43,222 nucleotides of DNA from Oxalobacteraceae bacterium (GTDB lineage: Bacteria > Pseudomonadota > Gammaproteobacteria > Burkholderiales > Burkholderiaceae_D), in contig OMID01000036.1 of assembly GCA_900299005.1 (NCBI GenBank), positions 1 to 43,222 of the forward strand. Direction: 5' to 3'. The notes below the pieces were generated by a model. The model ran no database searches. It saw nothing but the letters and a program-made list of their open reading frames with translations, and was not told where the DNA came from. The translations under genes and the position numbers were made by a program. Position 1 is the first letter of the stretch. Each line of letters starts with the position of its first letter. Shown here one piece after another: positions 17,504 to 25,897 of this stretch.

Positions 17504-17564
17504 AGGCTCTCACGTTGTACAGCGATGCTGGCTCGCCAAAAAATGGAATTTGTTCAGCATCTCC

Positions 17565-18512
17565 CTAGGGAAGTTTCTGATTGGGCTTGGCGGTCGAAAG
17601 CGTGGAGTTATTCGACAAACCCCAAACATAGGCAGACAGTAAATGTACCTTGGCCTCGCCAAGGAAATCCTCAAAGGCCGGCATGACATTATTGCGCCCG
17701 CCTCGGATAGTTTCCGAGAGGGTCGCCACGCTGCCACCATAGAGCCAAGTCTTGTCGGTCAGATTAGGCGCGCCCACAGCGTGGCTACCCTTGCCTTCGG
17801 CACCATGACAGGCCGCGCAGGCAGCGTACTTCTCTTTGCCAAAGCTGGCCTTGATCGGGTCGGATGACGAACCCGATAATGACAGCACATAGTGCGCGAC
17901 ATTGTCGATATCCTTGTCCGTGCCAACCACAGTACCCATGGGCGGCATGACGCCGTTACGGCCCTTTAGGATAGTCGTCTTGATCACCTCAGGATCACCC
18001 CCATACAGCCAGTCGTTGTCGGTCAGGTTGGGGTAGCCTTTGTTACCACGGGCATCAGAACCATGGCACTGTGCGCAATACGTCAGGAAGAGTCGCTCAC
18101 CAATCGCGCGCGCCTGCGTGTCAAGGGCCAATGTCTTAAAGTCAGTCTGCTGGTATTGGGCAAAGAGCGGACCAAACTCGGCATCTGCCTTCTTGAGCTC
18201 TTCCTGATATTGCGACGTGGAAGTCCAAGCCAGCTTGCCGGCAGAGGCGCCCAGTCCGGGGTACAGCGAGAGGTAGACAATGCCAAAGAGGATGGTGATA
18301 TAGAACAGCCACATCCACCAGCGAGGCATCGGGTTGTTGAGCTCTTCCAGACCTTCATCCCAGGTGTGACCCGTCGTGCCAACCTTGCCATCCTTGGATA
18401 CGTCGGACTTGATGGTCGATTGCGACCACAGCAACCAGCCGCAACCCAGTACCGACGCCAAGGTCAGTACAGTGATGTAGATTCCCCAGAATCCACTCGT
18501 GAAATCAGCCAT
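17565..18512 (-). CDS. ccoP: cbb3 cytochrome oxidase subunit III (di-heme cytochrome c)
   Basis: A 315-residue subunit with two N-terminal transmembrane segments (about 8-30 and 64-84) and two periplasmic c-type hemes: CAQCH at 146-150 and CAACH at 232-236. It passes electrons from soluble cytochromes to CcoO. Start 18512 (MADFTSGFWG) has AGGAG upstream and overlaps the ccoQ stop by 8 nt. The gene closes the ccoNOQP transcription unit. Confidence 0.96.
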   Translation of the reverse strand: MADFTSGFWGIYITVLTLASVLGCGWLLWSQSTIKSDVSKDGKVGTTGHTWDEGLEELNNPMPRWWMWLFYITILFGIVYLSLYPGLGASAGKLAWTSTSQYQEELKKADAEFGPLFAQYQQTDFKTLALDTQARAIGERLFLTYCAQCHGSDARGNKGYPNLTDNDWLYGGDPEVIKTTILKGRNGVMPPMGTVVGTDKDIDNVAHYVLSLSGSSSDPIKASFGKEKYAACAACHGAEGKGSHAVGAPNLTDKTWLYGGSVATLSETIRGGRNNVMPAFEDFLGEAKVHLLSAYVWGLSNNSTLSTAKPNQKLP

Positions 18513-18693
18513 GACCTGACTCCTGCTCCTGGGTATCCGGTTGTTCTTCGTCCGCGAACGGCAGCATCGCAGCCTCCTTGAAATCTTGTGTGCGCTGCGC
18601 ACTGAAGGCCCAGAACACGATCCCGATAAAGGTCATCATGCAGATCACCGTCATCACACTGCGCGCATCAGAAACTCGCTCTAGCAGATCCAT
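18505..18693 (-). CDS. ccoQ: cbb3 cytochrome oxidase subunit IV (CcoQ/FixQ)
   Basis: A 62-residue protein with one membrane helix (SVMTVICMMTFIGIVFWAF) and an acidic C-terminal tail. CcoQ stabilises the cbb3 complex. It starts 2 nt after ccoO with AAGGAGGT before the ATG at 18693, and it overlaps ccoP. Confidence 0.93.
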   Translation of the reverse strand: MDLLERVSDARSVMTVICMMTFIGIVFWAFSAQRTQDFKEAAMLPFADEEQPDTQEQESGHG

Positions 18694-18695
18694 GG

Positions 18696-19310
18696 TTACC
18701 TCCTTGCCTTGATCTGGATGCCCAACCCTTGCAGATAAGCGACCAATGCATCCAGCTCGGACTTGCCTTCGAGTTCCTTGGGCGCAGCGGCAATCTGCTC
18801 GTCGGTATACGGATCCCCAAGGCGCTTGAGTGCTTTTAGCCGGGGCACAATCGCTGGTGCATCGAGTGCAGTCGTGGTCAGCCATGGATACGCTGGCATA
18901 TTCGATTCGGGCACGAGATCACGCGGGTTATTCAGGTGTGCGCGGTGCCAATCGTCGCTGTAGCGTCCACCCACTCGAGCGAGATCCGGACCCGTACGCT
19001 TGGAGCCCCATTGAAACGGACGGTCATACACAAACTCTCCTGCGACGGAGTAATGGCCATAGCGTTCGGTCTCCGCGCGGAATGGGCGGATCATCTGCGA
19101 ATGACAGTTGTAGCAGCCCTCGCGTACATAGATGTCGCGGCCGGCCAGTCGCAGCGGACTGTAGGGTGTCAGCCCCGCGACTGGCTCGGTGGTTGATTTC
19201 TGGAAGAACAACGGCACGATCTCTACCAGTCCGCCGATGCTGACCACCAGAATCACCAGCAAAATCAGCAGCAGGGGTTTGCGTTCAATTTGATCATGTG
19301 TGAATTTCAT
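18696..19310 (-). CDS. ccoO: cbb3 cytochrome oxidase subunit II (mono-heme cytochrome c)
   Basis: A 204-residue membrane-anchored cytochrome c. It has an N-terminal helix ([20 protein letters not shown]), heme motif CYNCH at 66-70, and a Met ligand probably in [10 protein letters not shown]. It carries electrons from CcoP to the CcoN catalytic centre. The start has GGAG upstream. It lies 15 nt after ccoN. Confidence 0.96.
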   Translation of the reverse strand: MKFTHDQIERKPLLLILLVILVVSIGGLVEIVPLFFQKSTTEPVAGLTPYSPLRLAGRDIYVREGCYNCHSQMIRPFRAETERYGHYSVAGEFVYDRPFQWGSKRTGPDLARVGGRYSDDWHRAHLNNPRDLVPESNMPAYPWLTTTALDAPAIVPRLKALKRLGDPYTDEQIAAAPKELEGKSELDALVAYLQGLGIQIKARR

Positions 19311-19325
19311 GTGATTCTCCGAGAG

Positions 19326-20753
19326 TCAGGCATGCGCGCCCGTCATTGCTGGGATGCGAGCATCGACGGGATGACTACCACTGACCGTTTTGAAGCTGTT
19401 GTAAGCCATGATCAGCATGCCTATCAGATACAAGGTGCCGCCCGCGAGGCGAATCACGTAATACGGGAAAGTAGCCTTGACACTTTCGACGAAGGAATAG
19501 GTCAGCGTGCCGTCGGCATTCACCGCACGCCACATCAGGCCCTGCATCACGCCGGCGATCCACATCGCGGCGATATACAGCACGATACCGATGGTCGCGA
19601 TCCAGAAGTGCCATTCGATCAGACGCGTGCTCCACATGGCTTTCTTGCCCGACAGGCGCGGCAGCAGGTAGTAGATCGATCCCATTGATACCAGGCCCAC
19701 CCAGCCCAGCGCCCCGGAGTGAACGTGGCCGACGGTCCAGTCGGTGTAGTGTGAGAGCGCATTGACCGTCTTGATGGACATCATCGGACCTTCAAAGGTC
19801 GACATGCCATAGAACGACAAAGAGACGATCAGGAACTTCAGGATAGGATCATGGCGCAGCTTGTGCCATGCGCCCGACAAGGTCATGATGCCATTGATCA
19901 TGCCGCCCCAGCTTGGCGCCAGCAAAATGAGCGAGAACACCATGCCCAGCGACTGCGCCCAGTCCGGCAGTGCAGTGTAGTGTAGATGGTGCGGGCCTGC
20001 CCACATGTAGGTGAAGATCAGCGCCCAGAAATGGACGATCGAGAGACGATAAGAAAAAACCGGGCGCTCTGCCTGCTTGGGAATGAAGTAGTACATCATG
20101 CCGAGGAAGCCTGCCGTGAGGAAGAACCCGACCGCGTTATGGCCGTACCACCACTGAATCATCGCGTCCTGCACACCGGTGTACGCCGAGTAGGATTTGG
20201 TGAGCGTGGCTGGCATGGCCGCCGAATTGACGATATGAAGAATCGCAACGGTCAGAATGAAGGCCCCATAGAACCAGTTGGCGACGTAGATGTGTGACAC
20301 TCTGCGCTTCCACAGGGTGCCAAAGAACACCACAGCGTAAGACACCCAGACCAGGGCGATCAGGATATCAATGGGCCATTCGAGTTCTGCATACTCCTTG
20401 CCAGACGTCATACCCAAGGGCAGCGTGATCGCGGCTGCGAGAATCACCAGCTGCCAGCCCCAGAAGGTAAAGGCCGCAAGCGTGTCCGAGAACAACCGCG
20501 TCTGGCAAGTGCGCTGCACGACATAGTAGGAGGTGCCAAACAAGGCTGAACCACCAAATGCGAAAATCACGGCATTCGTGTGCAGCGGACGCAAGCGACC
20601 ATAGGTCAGCCACGGCACATCAAAATTCAAGCCGGGCCACGCCAGTTGAGCGGCAATGATCACCCCCACCAGCATGCCCACCACACCCCACACCACCGTC
20701 ATGACTGCAAACTGCCTTACAACCCGGTAGTTGTAGTTCAGTGTTGTTTCCAC
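19326..20753 (-). CDS. ccoN: cbb3 cytochrome oxidase catalytic subunit I
   Basis: A 475-residue heme-copper oxidase subunit with about 12 membrane helices. Conserved metal-site regions include [15 protein letters not shown] and [16 protein letters not shown], plus the HSGALGW segment. It reduces O2 to water with high affinity and is used under low oxygen. The start is GTG at 20753, with AAGGGAG spaced 5-6 nt upstream. A near-perfect FNR site at 20816-20829 precedes it, so induction by FNR under oxygen limitation is predicted. Confidence 0.96.
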   Translation of the reverse strand: METTLNYNYRVVRQFAVMTVVWGVVGMLVGVIIAAQLAWPGLNFDVPWLTYGRLRPLHTNAVIFAFGGSALFGTSYYVVQRTCQTRLFSDTLAAFTFWGWQLVILAAAITLPLGMTSGKEYAELEWPIDILIALVWVSYAVVFFGTLWKRRVSHIYVANWFYGAFILTVAILHIVNSAAMPATLTKSYSAYTGVQDAMIQWWYGHNAVGFFLTAGFLGMMYYFIPKQAERPVFSYRLSIVHFWALIFTYMWAGPHHLHYTALPDWAQSLGMVFSLILLAPSWGGMINGIMTLSGAWHKLRHDPILKFLIVSLSFYGMSTFEGPMMSIKTVNALSHYTDWTVGHVHSGALGWVGLVSMGSIYYLLPRLSGKKAMWSTRLIEWHFWIATIGIVLYIAAMWIAGVMQGLMWRAVNADGTLTYSFVESVKATFPYYVIRLAGGTLYLIGMLIMAYNSFKTVSGSHPVDARIPAMTGAHA

Positions 20754-20815
20754 AGAAACTCCCTTGGTTTACGACGAAGATGTCAAGAGAGTACATTTCA
20801 GGCGGGCAAACTTCC

Positions 20816-20829
20816 TTGACTTGAGTCAA
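20816..20829. promoter_or_regulatory. FNR box upstream of ccoNOQP
   Basis: TTGAC-TTGA-GTCAA, a perfect 5-bp palindrome fitting TTGA-N6-TCAA. It is centred about 70 bp upstream of the ccoN GTG, which is compatible with a class II (-41.5) activation site. Confidence 0.82.
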
Positions 20830-20863
20830 ATTTGGTCGGAAGCCAGATCGTGGGGTGCAAAGC

Positions 20864-21049
20864 TTAGTGCGTCCTCTCCTGTTCAGACTCAACGGTTTCT
20901 GCATACACGCTGTCGTCGTCTTGCAGCAGGCGCATGCCAGGCCCCTCCAGATCATCGAACTGACCACTGTCCACGGCGCGAAAGAACACCCACAGCGCCA
21001 GAAAAACAAGGGCGACGGACAGCGGTATCAATAAGTACAAAGACTCCAT
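20864..21049 (-). CDS. ccoS: cbb3 oxidase maturation protein CcoS
   Basis: A 61-residue protein with one membrane helix at the N-terminus (LYLLIPLSVALVFLALWVFF) followed by the CcoS motif DSGQFDDLEGPGMRLL. CcoS is required for cofactor insertion into cbb3 oxidase. Its ATG shares one base with the ccoI stop (TGATG), so the two are translationally coupled. Confidence 0.93.
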   Translation of the reverse strand: MESLYLLIPLSVALVFLALWVFFRAVDSGQFDDLEGPGMRLLQDDDSVYAETVESEQERTH

Positions 21050-23496
21050 CAGAGCACCTTGTCCGAGTGCTTCGGCAAACGCTGCAGGCGCAGCGCATTG
21101 ACCACCACCAGTGCCGAGCTGGCAGACATGCCCAGTCCTGCCATCCAGGGTGCCAGCAGGCCCGATGCAGCTGCAGGTATGGCGGCCAGATTGTAGACGG
21201 TGGCCCAGCCGAGATTCTGACGTATGACGCGCATGCAGGCCGATGCAGCGTCAGCAGCTTGTGTTAATGAGGACAGTTGCCCGGAAAGCAGCACGGCATC
21301 AGAATGCGTCTGCGCCAGCGCTGCGCCCGAGCCCATGGCAAAAGACACATCTGCCGCACGAAGCACTGCGGCGTCATTGATCCCGTCACCCACCATCACG
21401 ACCACCGCACGATTGCGCTGCAGCTCTTGGACGTAGTCCAGCTTTTGCTGCGGCAGCATGCCGCCTTGCGCAGCATTCATGGACAACGAGGACGCTAGCT
21501 GATTAACCATACCCGGCGCATCGCCGGAGAGCAGCAGGGTGGTCATGCCGCGCGCCCTGAAATAGCGCACGGTCTCGGCAGCGTCTATCCTGAGCCTGTC
21601 TGCCAGATCGAATCGCGCGTGCCATCGATCCTGGCTACCAAGATAGACGGATGTCTCATGGACCGGCTCCCCGGGCAAAGTAGCCTTGCCGGAGAGCGCG
21701 GCAACAAATGATGCGCTCCCGATCCGATAACGCCTACCATTCACCTGAGCCTCCAGACCCATACCGGCATGATGGATCACCGAGGTGGCAGTCGACGACG
21801 GTACTGCACGCTCGTTGGCCGCCCGCACCAACCCCTGCGAGAGCGGATGCGCGCTTCCCGTGCCTAAAGCGGCTGCGATACTCATCGCCGCTTCCTCGCT
21901 CATATCGTCAAGCATCATCAGCTGCCGTACGCTTGGCTTGCCCTCGGTCAGTGTGCCTGTTTTGTCGAACACGACATGGGTTGCCCGATGAAGGGTTTCC
22001 AGCACGTGCGGTTGAATTACCAGCACCCCCTGGCTGAGCAGACGATCCGTCGCTGCCGCAAGCGCTGAGGGCGTGGCAAGCGACAAGGCGCAAGGACAAG
22101 ACACCACTAGCACCGCCATGGCGACCGCCCATGCTCGAGAGGCATCATGCCAACTCCAGAAGACGAGCACACCCAAGCTAAGCAAAAGCAAGGCCGCGAT
22201 AAACCAGGCTGCGACCTGATCAGCCCACTGAGACAGGCTCGGCTTGCCCTGCCCGGCACGCTCGATCAACCGTATCAGAGACGACAGGGTGCTGTCCTTG
22301 GCAACTTTTTCCACGCGCAGCGTGACAGGCTGACTGATGTTCACCGCACCCCCGGCAAGCCGCTCACCGACTTGTCTGGCTTGCGGCTGGCTTTCACCGG
22401 TGAGCAGCGACAGGGCTACCGTGGTTTCACCCTCGACGATCACGCTGTCCGCAGGAATTGCCTCCCCCGGTTTGACAAGCACCATGTCGCCAGCCCGCAA
22501 GGTGACCGCAGCCACCAACCTCGCCTCGCGAGTGGAGGGAAAACCGCTCAGCAGCCAGGCAGAAGCCGGCAAGGCACGCTGCAGGGTCTCGAGCGAAGCT
22601 GCGGCCTTGCGACGTGCCAGCAGCTCCACATAACGGCTGGCCAGTAGAAGGAAAATGAACATGGTGACCGAGTCGAAGTAGACGTCACCGTCGCCGGCGA
22701 TCGTGTTCCAGGTGCTGCCGATGAAAGCGGAGGCGATACCCAAGGCCACTGGCACATCCATCCCCAGCACACGCTGTTGCAGATGGGCCCATGCGCCTCT
22801 GAAAAATGGCTGTGCCGAGTAAATCACGGCAGGCACGGCAAGACAGAAACTGGCCCAACGCATCAGTTGCATCATGTCCGGCTCAATCTCGCCAGCGTCT
22901 GCCATGTAGACAGGAACGGCCACCATCATCACCTGCATCATCGACAAACCGGCGACAAACAAACGCTTGAACATGGCACGCGCATTCTTGCGCAGCAGTT
23001 CACCATGCTGAATCGGATCGAACGGGTAGGCGACATAGCCCATTTCACGTACTGCGTGCAAGATATCGCTGGGCTTGCACCGCGATGTATCCCAGCGCAC
23101 GTGCAATTTCTCATTCGCGACATTCAGATCGACTGTCTGCAGTCCGGGGACCTGCGACAAGCGGCGCTCGATCAACCAGACGCAGGCAGCGCAGCGTATT
23201 CCCTCGATGGACAAGGTTGCCTCACCGCCGCCGTCGCTACTGATAAATTGTGCGGACAGCTCAGGTGTGTCATACAGTGCCAGCGCATCAGGCAGCGGCT
23301 CGGCAAGGACCTGCGGCAGGGTCTGTCGGTTGCGATAGTACTCGGTGAGTCCGCTGTCGACGATTGCGCGAGCCACAGCCTGACAACCCGGACAACACAC
23401 CGGCTGTTCAAGATCATCAATGCGGACATGCCAGCCACCACCCTTGGCGACGGGAAGACCGCAATGAAAACAGGAGGTCGTGATGATGGCACTCAT
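21049..23496 (-). CDS. ccoI: Copper-translocating P-type ATPase for cbb3 assembly (CcoI/FixI)
   Basis: An 815-residue P1B-type ATPase. In order it has an N-terminal Cys-rich metal segment (CFHCGLP, CCPGCQAV), an HMA domain with IRCAACVWLIE, membrane helices, the TGES actuator, the transport motif SCPCALS, the phosphorylation motif DKTGTLTEG and the hinge GDGINDAAVL. It exports copper to the periplasm for the CuB centre of cbb3 oxidase. Start 23496 (MSAIITTSCFHCG) agrees with the family N-terminus. It follows the TauE/SafE-like gene by 13 nt and is coupled to ccoS. Confidence 0.95.
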   Translation of the reverse strand: MSAIITTSCFHCGLPVAKGGGWHVRIDDLEQPVCCPGCQAVARAIVDSGLTEYYRNRQTLPQVLAEPLPDALALYDTPELSAQFISSDGGGEATLSIEGIRCAACVWLIERRLSQVPGLQTVDLNVANEKLHVRWDTSRCKPSDILHAVREMGYVAYPFDPIQHGELLRKNARAMFKRLFVAGLSMMQVMMVAVPVYMADAGEIEPDMMQLMRWASFCLAVPAVIYSAQPFFRGAWAHLQQRVLGMDVPVALGIASAFIGSTWNTIAGDGDVYFDSVTMFIFLLLASRYVELLARRKAAASLETLQRALPASAWLLSGFPSTREARLVAAVTLRAGDMVLVKPGEAIPADSVIVEGETTVALSLLTGESQPQARQVGERLAGGAVNISQPVTLRVEKVAKDSTLSSLIRLIERAGQGKPSLSQWADQVAAWFIAALLLLSLGVLVFWSWHDASRAWAVAMAVLVVSCPCALSLATPSALAAATDRLLSQGVLVIQPHVLETLHRATHVVFDKTGTLTEGKPSVRQLMMLDDMSEEAAMSIAAALGTGSAHPLSQGLVRAANERAVPSSTATSVIHHAGMGLEAQVNGRRYRIGSASFVAALSGKATLPGEPVHETSVYLGSQDRWHARFDLADRLRIDAAETVRYFRARGMTTLLLSGDAPGMVNQLASSLSMNAAQGGMLPQQKLDYVQELQRNRAVVVMVGDGINDAAVLRAADVSFAMGSGAALAQTHSDAVLLSGQLSSLTQAADAASACMRVIRQNLGWATVYNLAAIPAAASGLLAPWMAGLGMSASSALVVVNALRLQRLPKHSDKVL

Positions 23497-23509
23497 CTTT
23501 GAAAAATAT

Positions 23510-24268
23510 TCATGGCACCGGCACAATACACAGGATGTCCAGCCAGCCATGCGAGGCACCGGTCGCCGCCCGGTAGAGCCCCAGCAGACCAAACATCAAT
23601 ACCAGCCAACCTGCCAGCGTTCGCACGACCGGCGTTTGCAAGTTGGCCTGCAGCCGACTTCCCAGCATGCCCATGGAGAACAATAACGGCAAAGTGCCCA
23701 GACCAAAGGCCAGCATCACGCTCGCCCCGTGCGCCGCCGAACCGGTAACCAAGGCAGTCATCAACACACTGTAGACCATGCCGCACGGTACCCAACCCCA
23801 GAGTGCACCCAATGCCAGCGCCTGCCACACCGTCGTGACCGGGAGACAGTGGCGACTCAGCGGTTGCAGACCTTGCCATGCCCACTGCCCGAGCTTTTCA
23901 ACACGCGATAGTCCCTGCCAGGCGCCCATCAGGGTGAGCCCTAAGGCGACCAGCATCAGGTTGGCGAGCCAATAGCCTCCACGCTGAAGCATGGCAATAT
24001 TCATCATCGCGGGGATATTGCCCAGCAGACCGGCAAGCGCGCCGGCAATCAGGTAACTGCCGATCCTGCCGGCGTTAAACGCGAGCACACGCAGCCCGCT
24101 GCCCGTCGCTTCGCTGAACCAAGAATCCTGAGTCAGCACGGGTACGGGAAAAGGACGACGGGGCGTAGCTACAGAAAAGGCACCGACGATACCGCCGCAC
24201 ATGCCAACACAATGCACGCCACCCAGTAGTCCGATCAGAAAAATCGGCAAGAGCCCAAAGACATTCAC
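23510..24268 (-). CDS. TauE/SafE-like (heavy-metal-linked) membrane protein of the cco cluster
   Basis: About 252 residues, strongly hydrophobic, six or more predicted helices. The first helix carries GGVHCVGMCGG, the signature of the 'sulfite exporter TauE/SafE' branch found next to ccoI in many bacteria. The GTG at 24268 places this helix at the N-terminus and avoids overlap with hemN; an open frame extends upstream to 24427 but would overlap hemN by 124 nt. Homologues near copper ATPases have been suggested to act in copper handling for cbb3; substrate unknown. Confidence 0.8.
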   Translation of the reverse strand: MNVFGLLPIFLIGLLGGVHCVGMCGGIVGAFSVATPRRPFPVPVLTQDSWFSEATGSGLRVLAFNAGRIGSYLIAGALAGLLGNIPAMMNIAMLQRGGYWLANLMLVALGLTLMGAWQGLSRVEKLGQWAWQGLQPLSRHCLPVTTVWQALALGALWGWVPCGMVYSVLMTALVTGSAAHGASVMLAFGLGTLPLLFSMGMLGSRLQANLQTPVVRTLAGWLVLMFGLLGLYRAATGASHGWLDILCIVPVP

Positions 24269-24303
24269 GACAGGTCCGAACGAGTCAGAAGTAAGGGGAA
24301 TGC

Positions 24304-25695
24304 TCAGATAGTACGGGAATAACGCGCAGGCTCCGAGGATAGCCGCCGTGCGTTTTGCAAGTGGCGGTCGAAGACCATGCAGATATTGCGGATCAACAGA
24401 CGTCCTTTCAGAGTGACGCTGAGCCATTCCTCGTCGATCGTGAGGAGTCCCATCTCTGCCAACTCGCGCAGCTGCAAAAGCTCGGTTGCAAAATAGACCT
24501 GAAAGGTAATCGGATAGGCTTGTTCAAGCGAGCGGACAGATAATTCGAAATTACACATCAGCATCTGAATGATAAAACGGCGCAGCATATCATCCAGGGT
24601 GAGCTTGTAGCCACGCGCGACCGGCAGCTCACCCTGATCAAGACGATCGTAGTAGGCATCGAGTGTCTTCACATTCTGGCTGTAGCACATGCCCACCGAA
24701 CTGATCGCCGAGACGCCACAAGCGATCAGATCGGCTTCTGCATGAGTGGAATAGCCCTGAAAATTCCGGTGCAGCCTGCCTTGCCGCTGCGCGACTGCCA
24801 GCTCGTCGTCGGGTTTGGCAAAATGATCCATGCCAATGTACACATAGCCTGCCTCGTTAAGCCGCTTGATGCACATGGCCAGCATGTCGAGCTTGACATC
24901 CGAATCAGGCAGATCCATTTCCCGAATCCGACGCTGTGGCTTGAACAAATGGGGGAGGTGGGCATAGTGATAAACAGCGATGCGATCCGGATCGGCTGCG
25001 ATCAGCGTGTCCAGCGTCTGCGCCATTGACTCGAGGCTCTGCTTGGGCAAGCCGTAAATCAGATCAATGCTGATCGAGCGGAAGCTCGCTTCGCGCGCCG
25101 CACGCAGGATATCCAGTGTCATGACTTCCGGCTGAAGCCGATTGACCGCTTTCTGTACCTCGGGGTCGATATCCTGCACGCCCAGACTAATGCGATTGAA
25201 ACCCTGATCACGCAGTCGATGAATACGCGCTGCCGAGACACTGCGAGGATCTACCTCGATTGAGTATTCACCTTTTTCGTCATCGCTCAGCAAGAAGCAG
25301 CGGCGGAGGTGTCGCATCAGGTCGTGCATTTGCTCATCAGACAAATAGGTCGGCGTACCGCCGCCGAAATGAAGCTGCTCAACGTGATTAGCGCCGGCAA
25401 ACAGTTTGCCCTGCATCTCGATCTCACGCTTGAGATAAGCCAGATAGGTGGCCGCCTTCTCACGGCGTTTGGTGACGATCTTGTTGCAACCGCAGTAGTA
25501 GCAAACGGTATCGCAGAATGGTATATGGACATACAGTGACAATGGATGTCGTGTACCGCGTGCACGCGTATGCGAGACTGCATGCAGATAGTCGCGATAA
25601 CTGAACGCTTCGGAAAAGCGGTCGGCGGTAGGGTAAGAGGTATATCGGGGACCGGACTGGGTAAGCCGGCTGATCAGTTCAGCATCAAACGCCAT
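24304..25695 (-). CDS. hemN: Oxygen-independent coproporphyrinogen III dehydrogenase
   Basis: A 463-residue radical SAM enzyme. The cluster motif CxxxCxxC is at C61, C65 and C68 with C70 following (CDTVCYYCGC). It decarboxylates coproporphyrinogen III to protoporphyrinogen IX without O2 and supplies heme under low oxygen, for example for cbb3. ATG 25695 is chosen: GAGG lies 6 nt upstream and the N-terminus aligns with E. coli HemN (GPRYTSYPTA at residues 15-24). Other ATGs at 25722 and 25734 are possible. An FNR box lies 128 bp upstream. Confidence 0.95.
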   Translation of the reverse strand: MAFDAELISRLTQSGPRYTSYPTADRFSEAFSYRDYLHAVSHTRARGTRHPLSLYVHIPFCDTVCYYCGCNKIVTKRREKAATYLAYLKREIEMQGKLFAGANHVEQLHFGGGTPTYLSDEQMHDLMRHLRRCFLLSDDEKGEYSIEVDPRSVSAARIHRLRDQGFNRISLGVQDIDPEVQKAVNRLQPEVMTLDILRAAREASFRSISIDLIYGLPKQSLESMAQTLDTLIAADPDRIAVYHYAHLPHLFKPQRRIREMDLPDSDVKLDMLAMCIKRLNEAGYVYIGMDHFAKPDDELAVAQRQGRLHRNFQGYSTHAEADLIACGVSAISSVGMCYSQNVKTLDAYYDRLDQGELPVARGYKLTLDDMLRRFIIQMLMCNFELSVRSLEQAYPITFQVYFATELLQLRELAEMGLLTIDEEWLSVTLKGRLLIRNICMVFDRHLQNARRLSSEPARYSRTI

Positions 25696-25822
25696 TGGGT
25701 ACCTCTGTGGCAGGCTTGTCGTCATGACTGTCATCCTCGATTGCTCCGAAACTAGCGAGCACTGGCAAGGAGCGAGTGCCTCGGGCTGGATCGCAGTCTA
25801 GAGAGGCAGTGCGGTAATTACT

Positions 25823-25836
25823 TTGACTTAAGTCAA
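25823..25836. promoter_or_regulatory. FNR box upstream of hemN
   Basis: TTGAC-TTAA-GTCAA, a perfect palindrome over all 14 bp, 128-141 bp upstream of the hemN start, in the gap after pat. Confidence 0.82.
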
Positions 25837-25897
25837 ACCCGTCGGGCTGATCCTCTGCCAGAGGGAAGCGCATCCCGTAAGGGCAGCAACGCATGCG

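Noticed and set aside
23510-24427. Longer form of the TauE/SafE-like protein (305 residues)
   Set aside because: It would overlap hemN by 124 nt and add a non-family N-terminus; GTG 24268 starts right at the first membrane helix.
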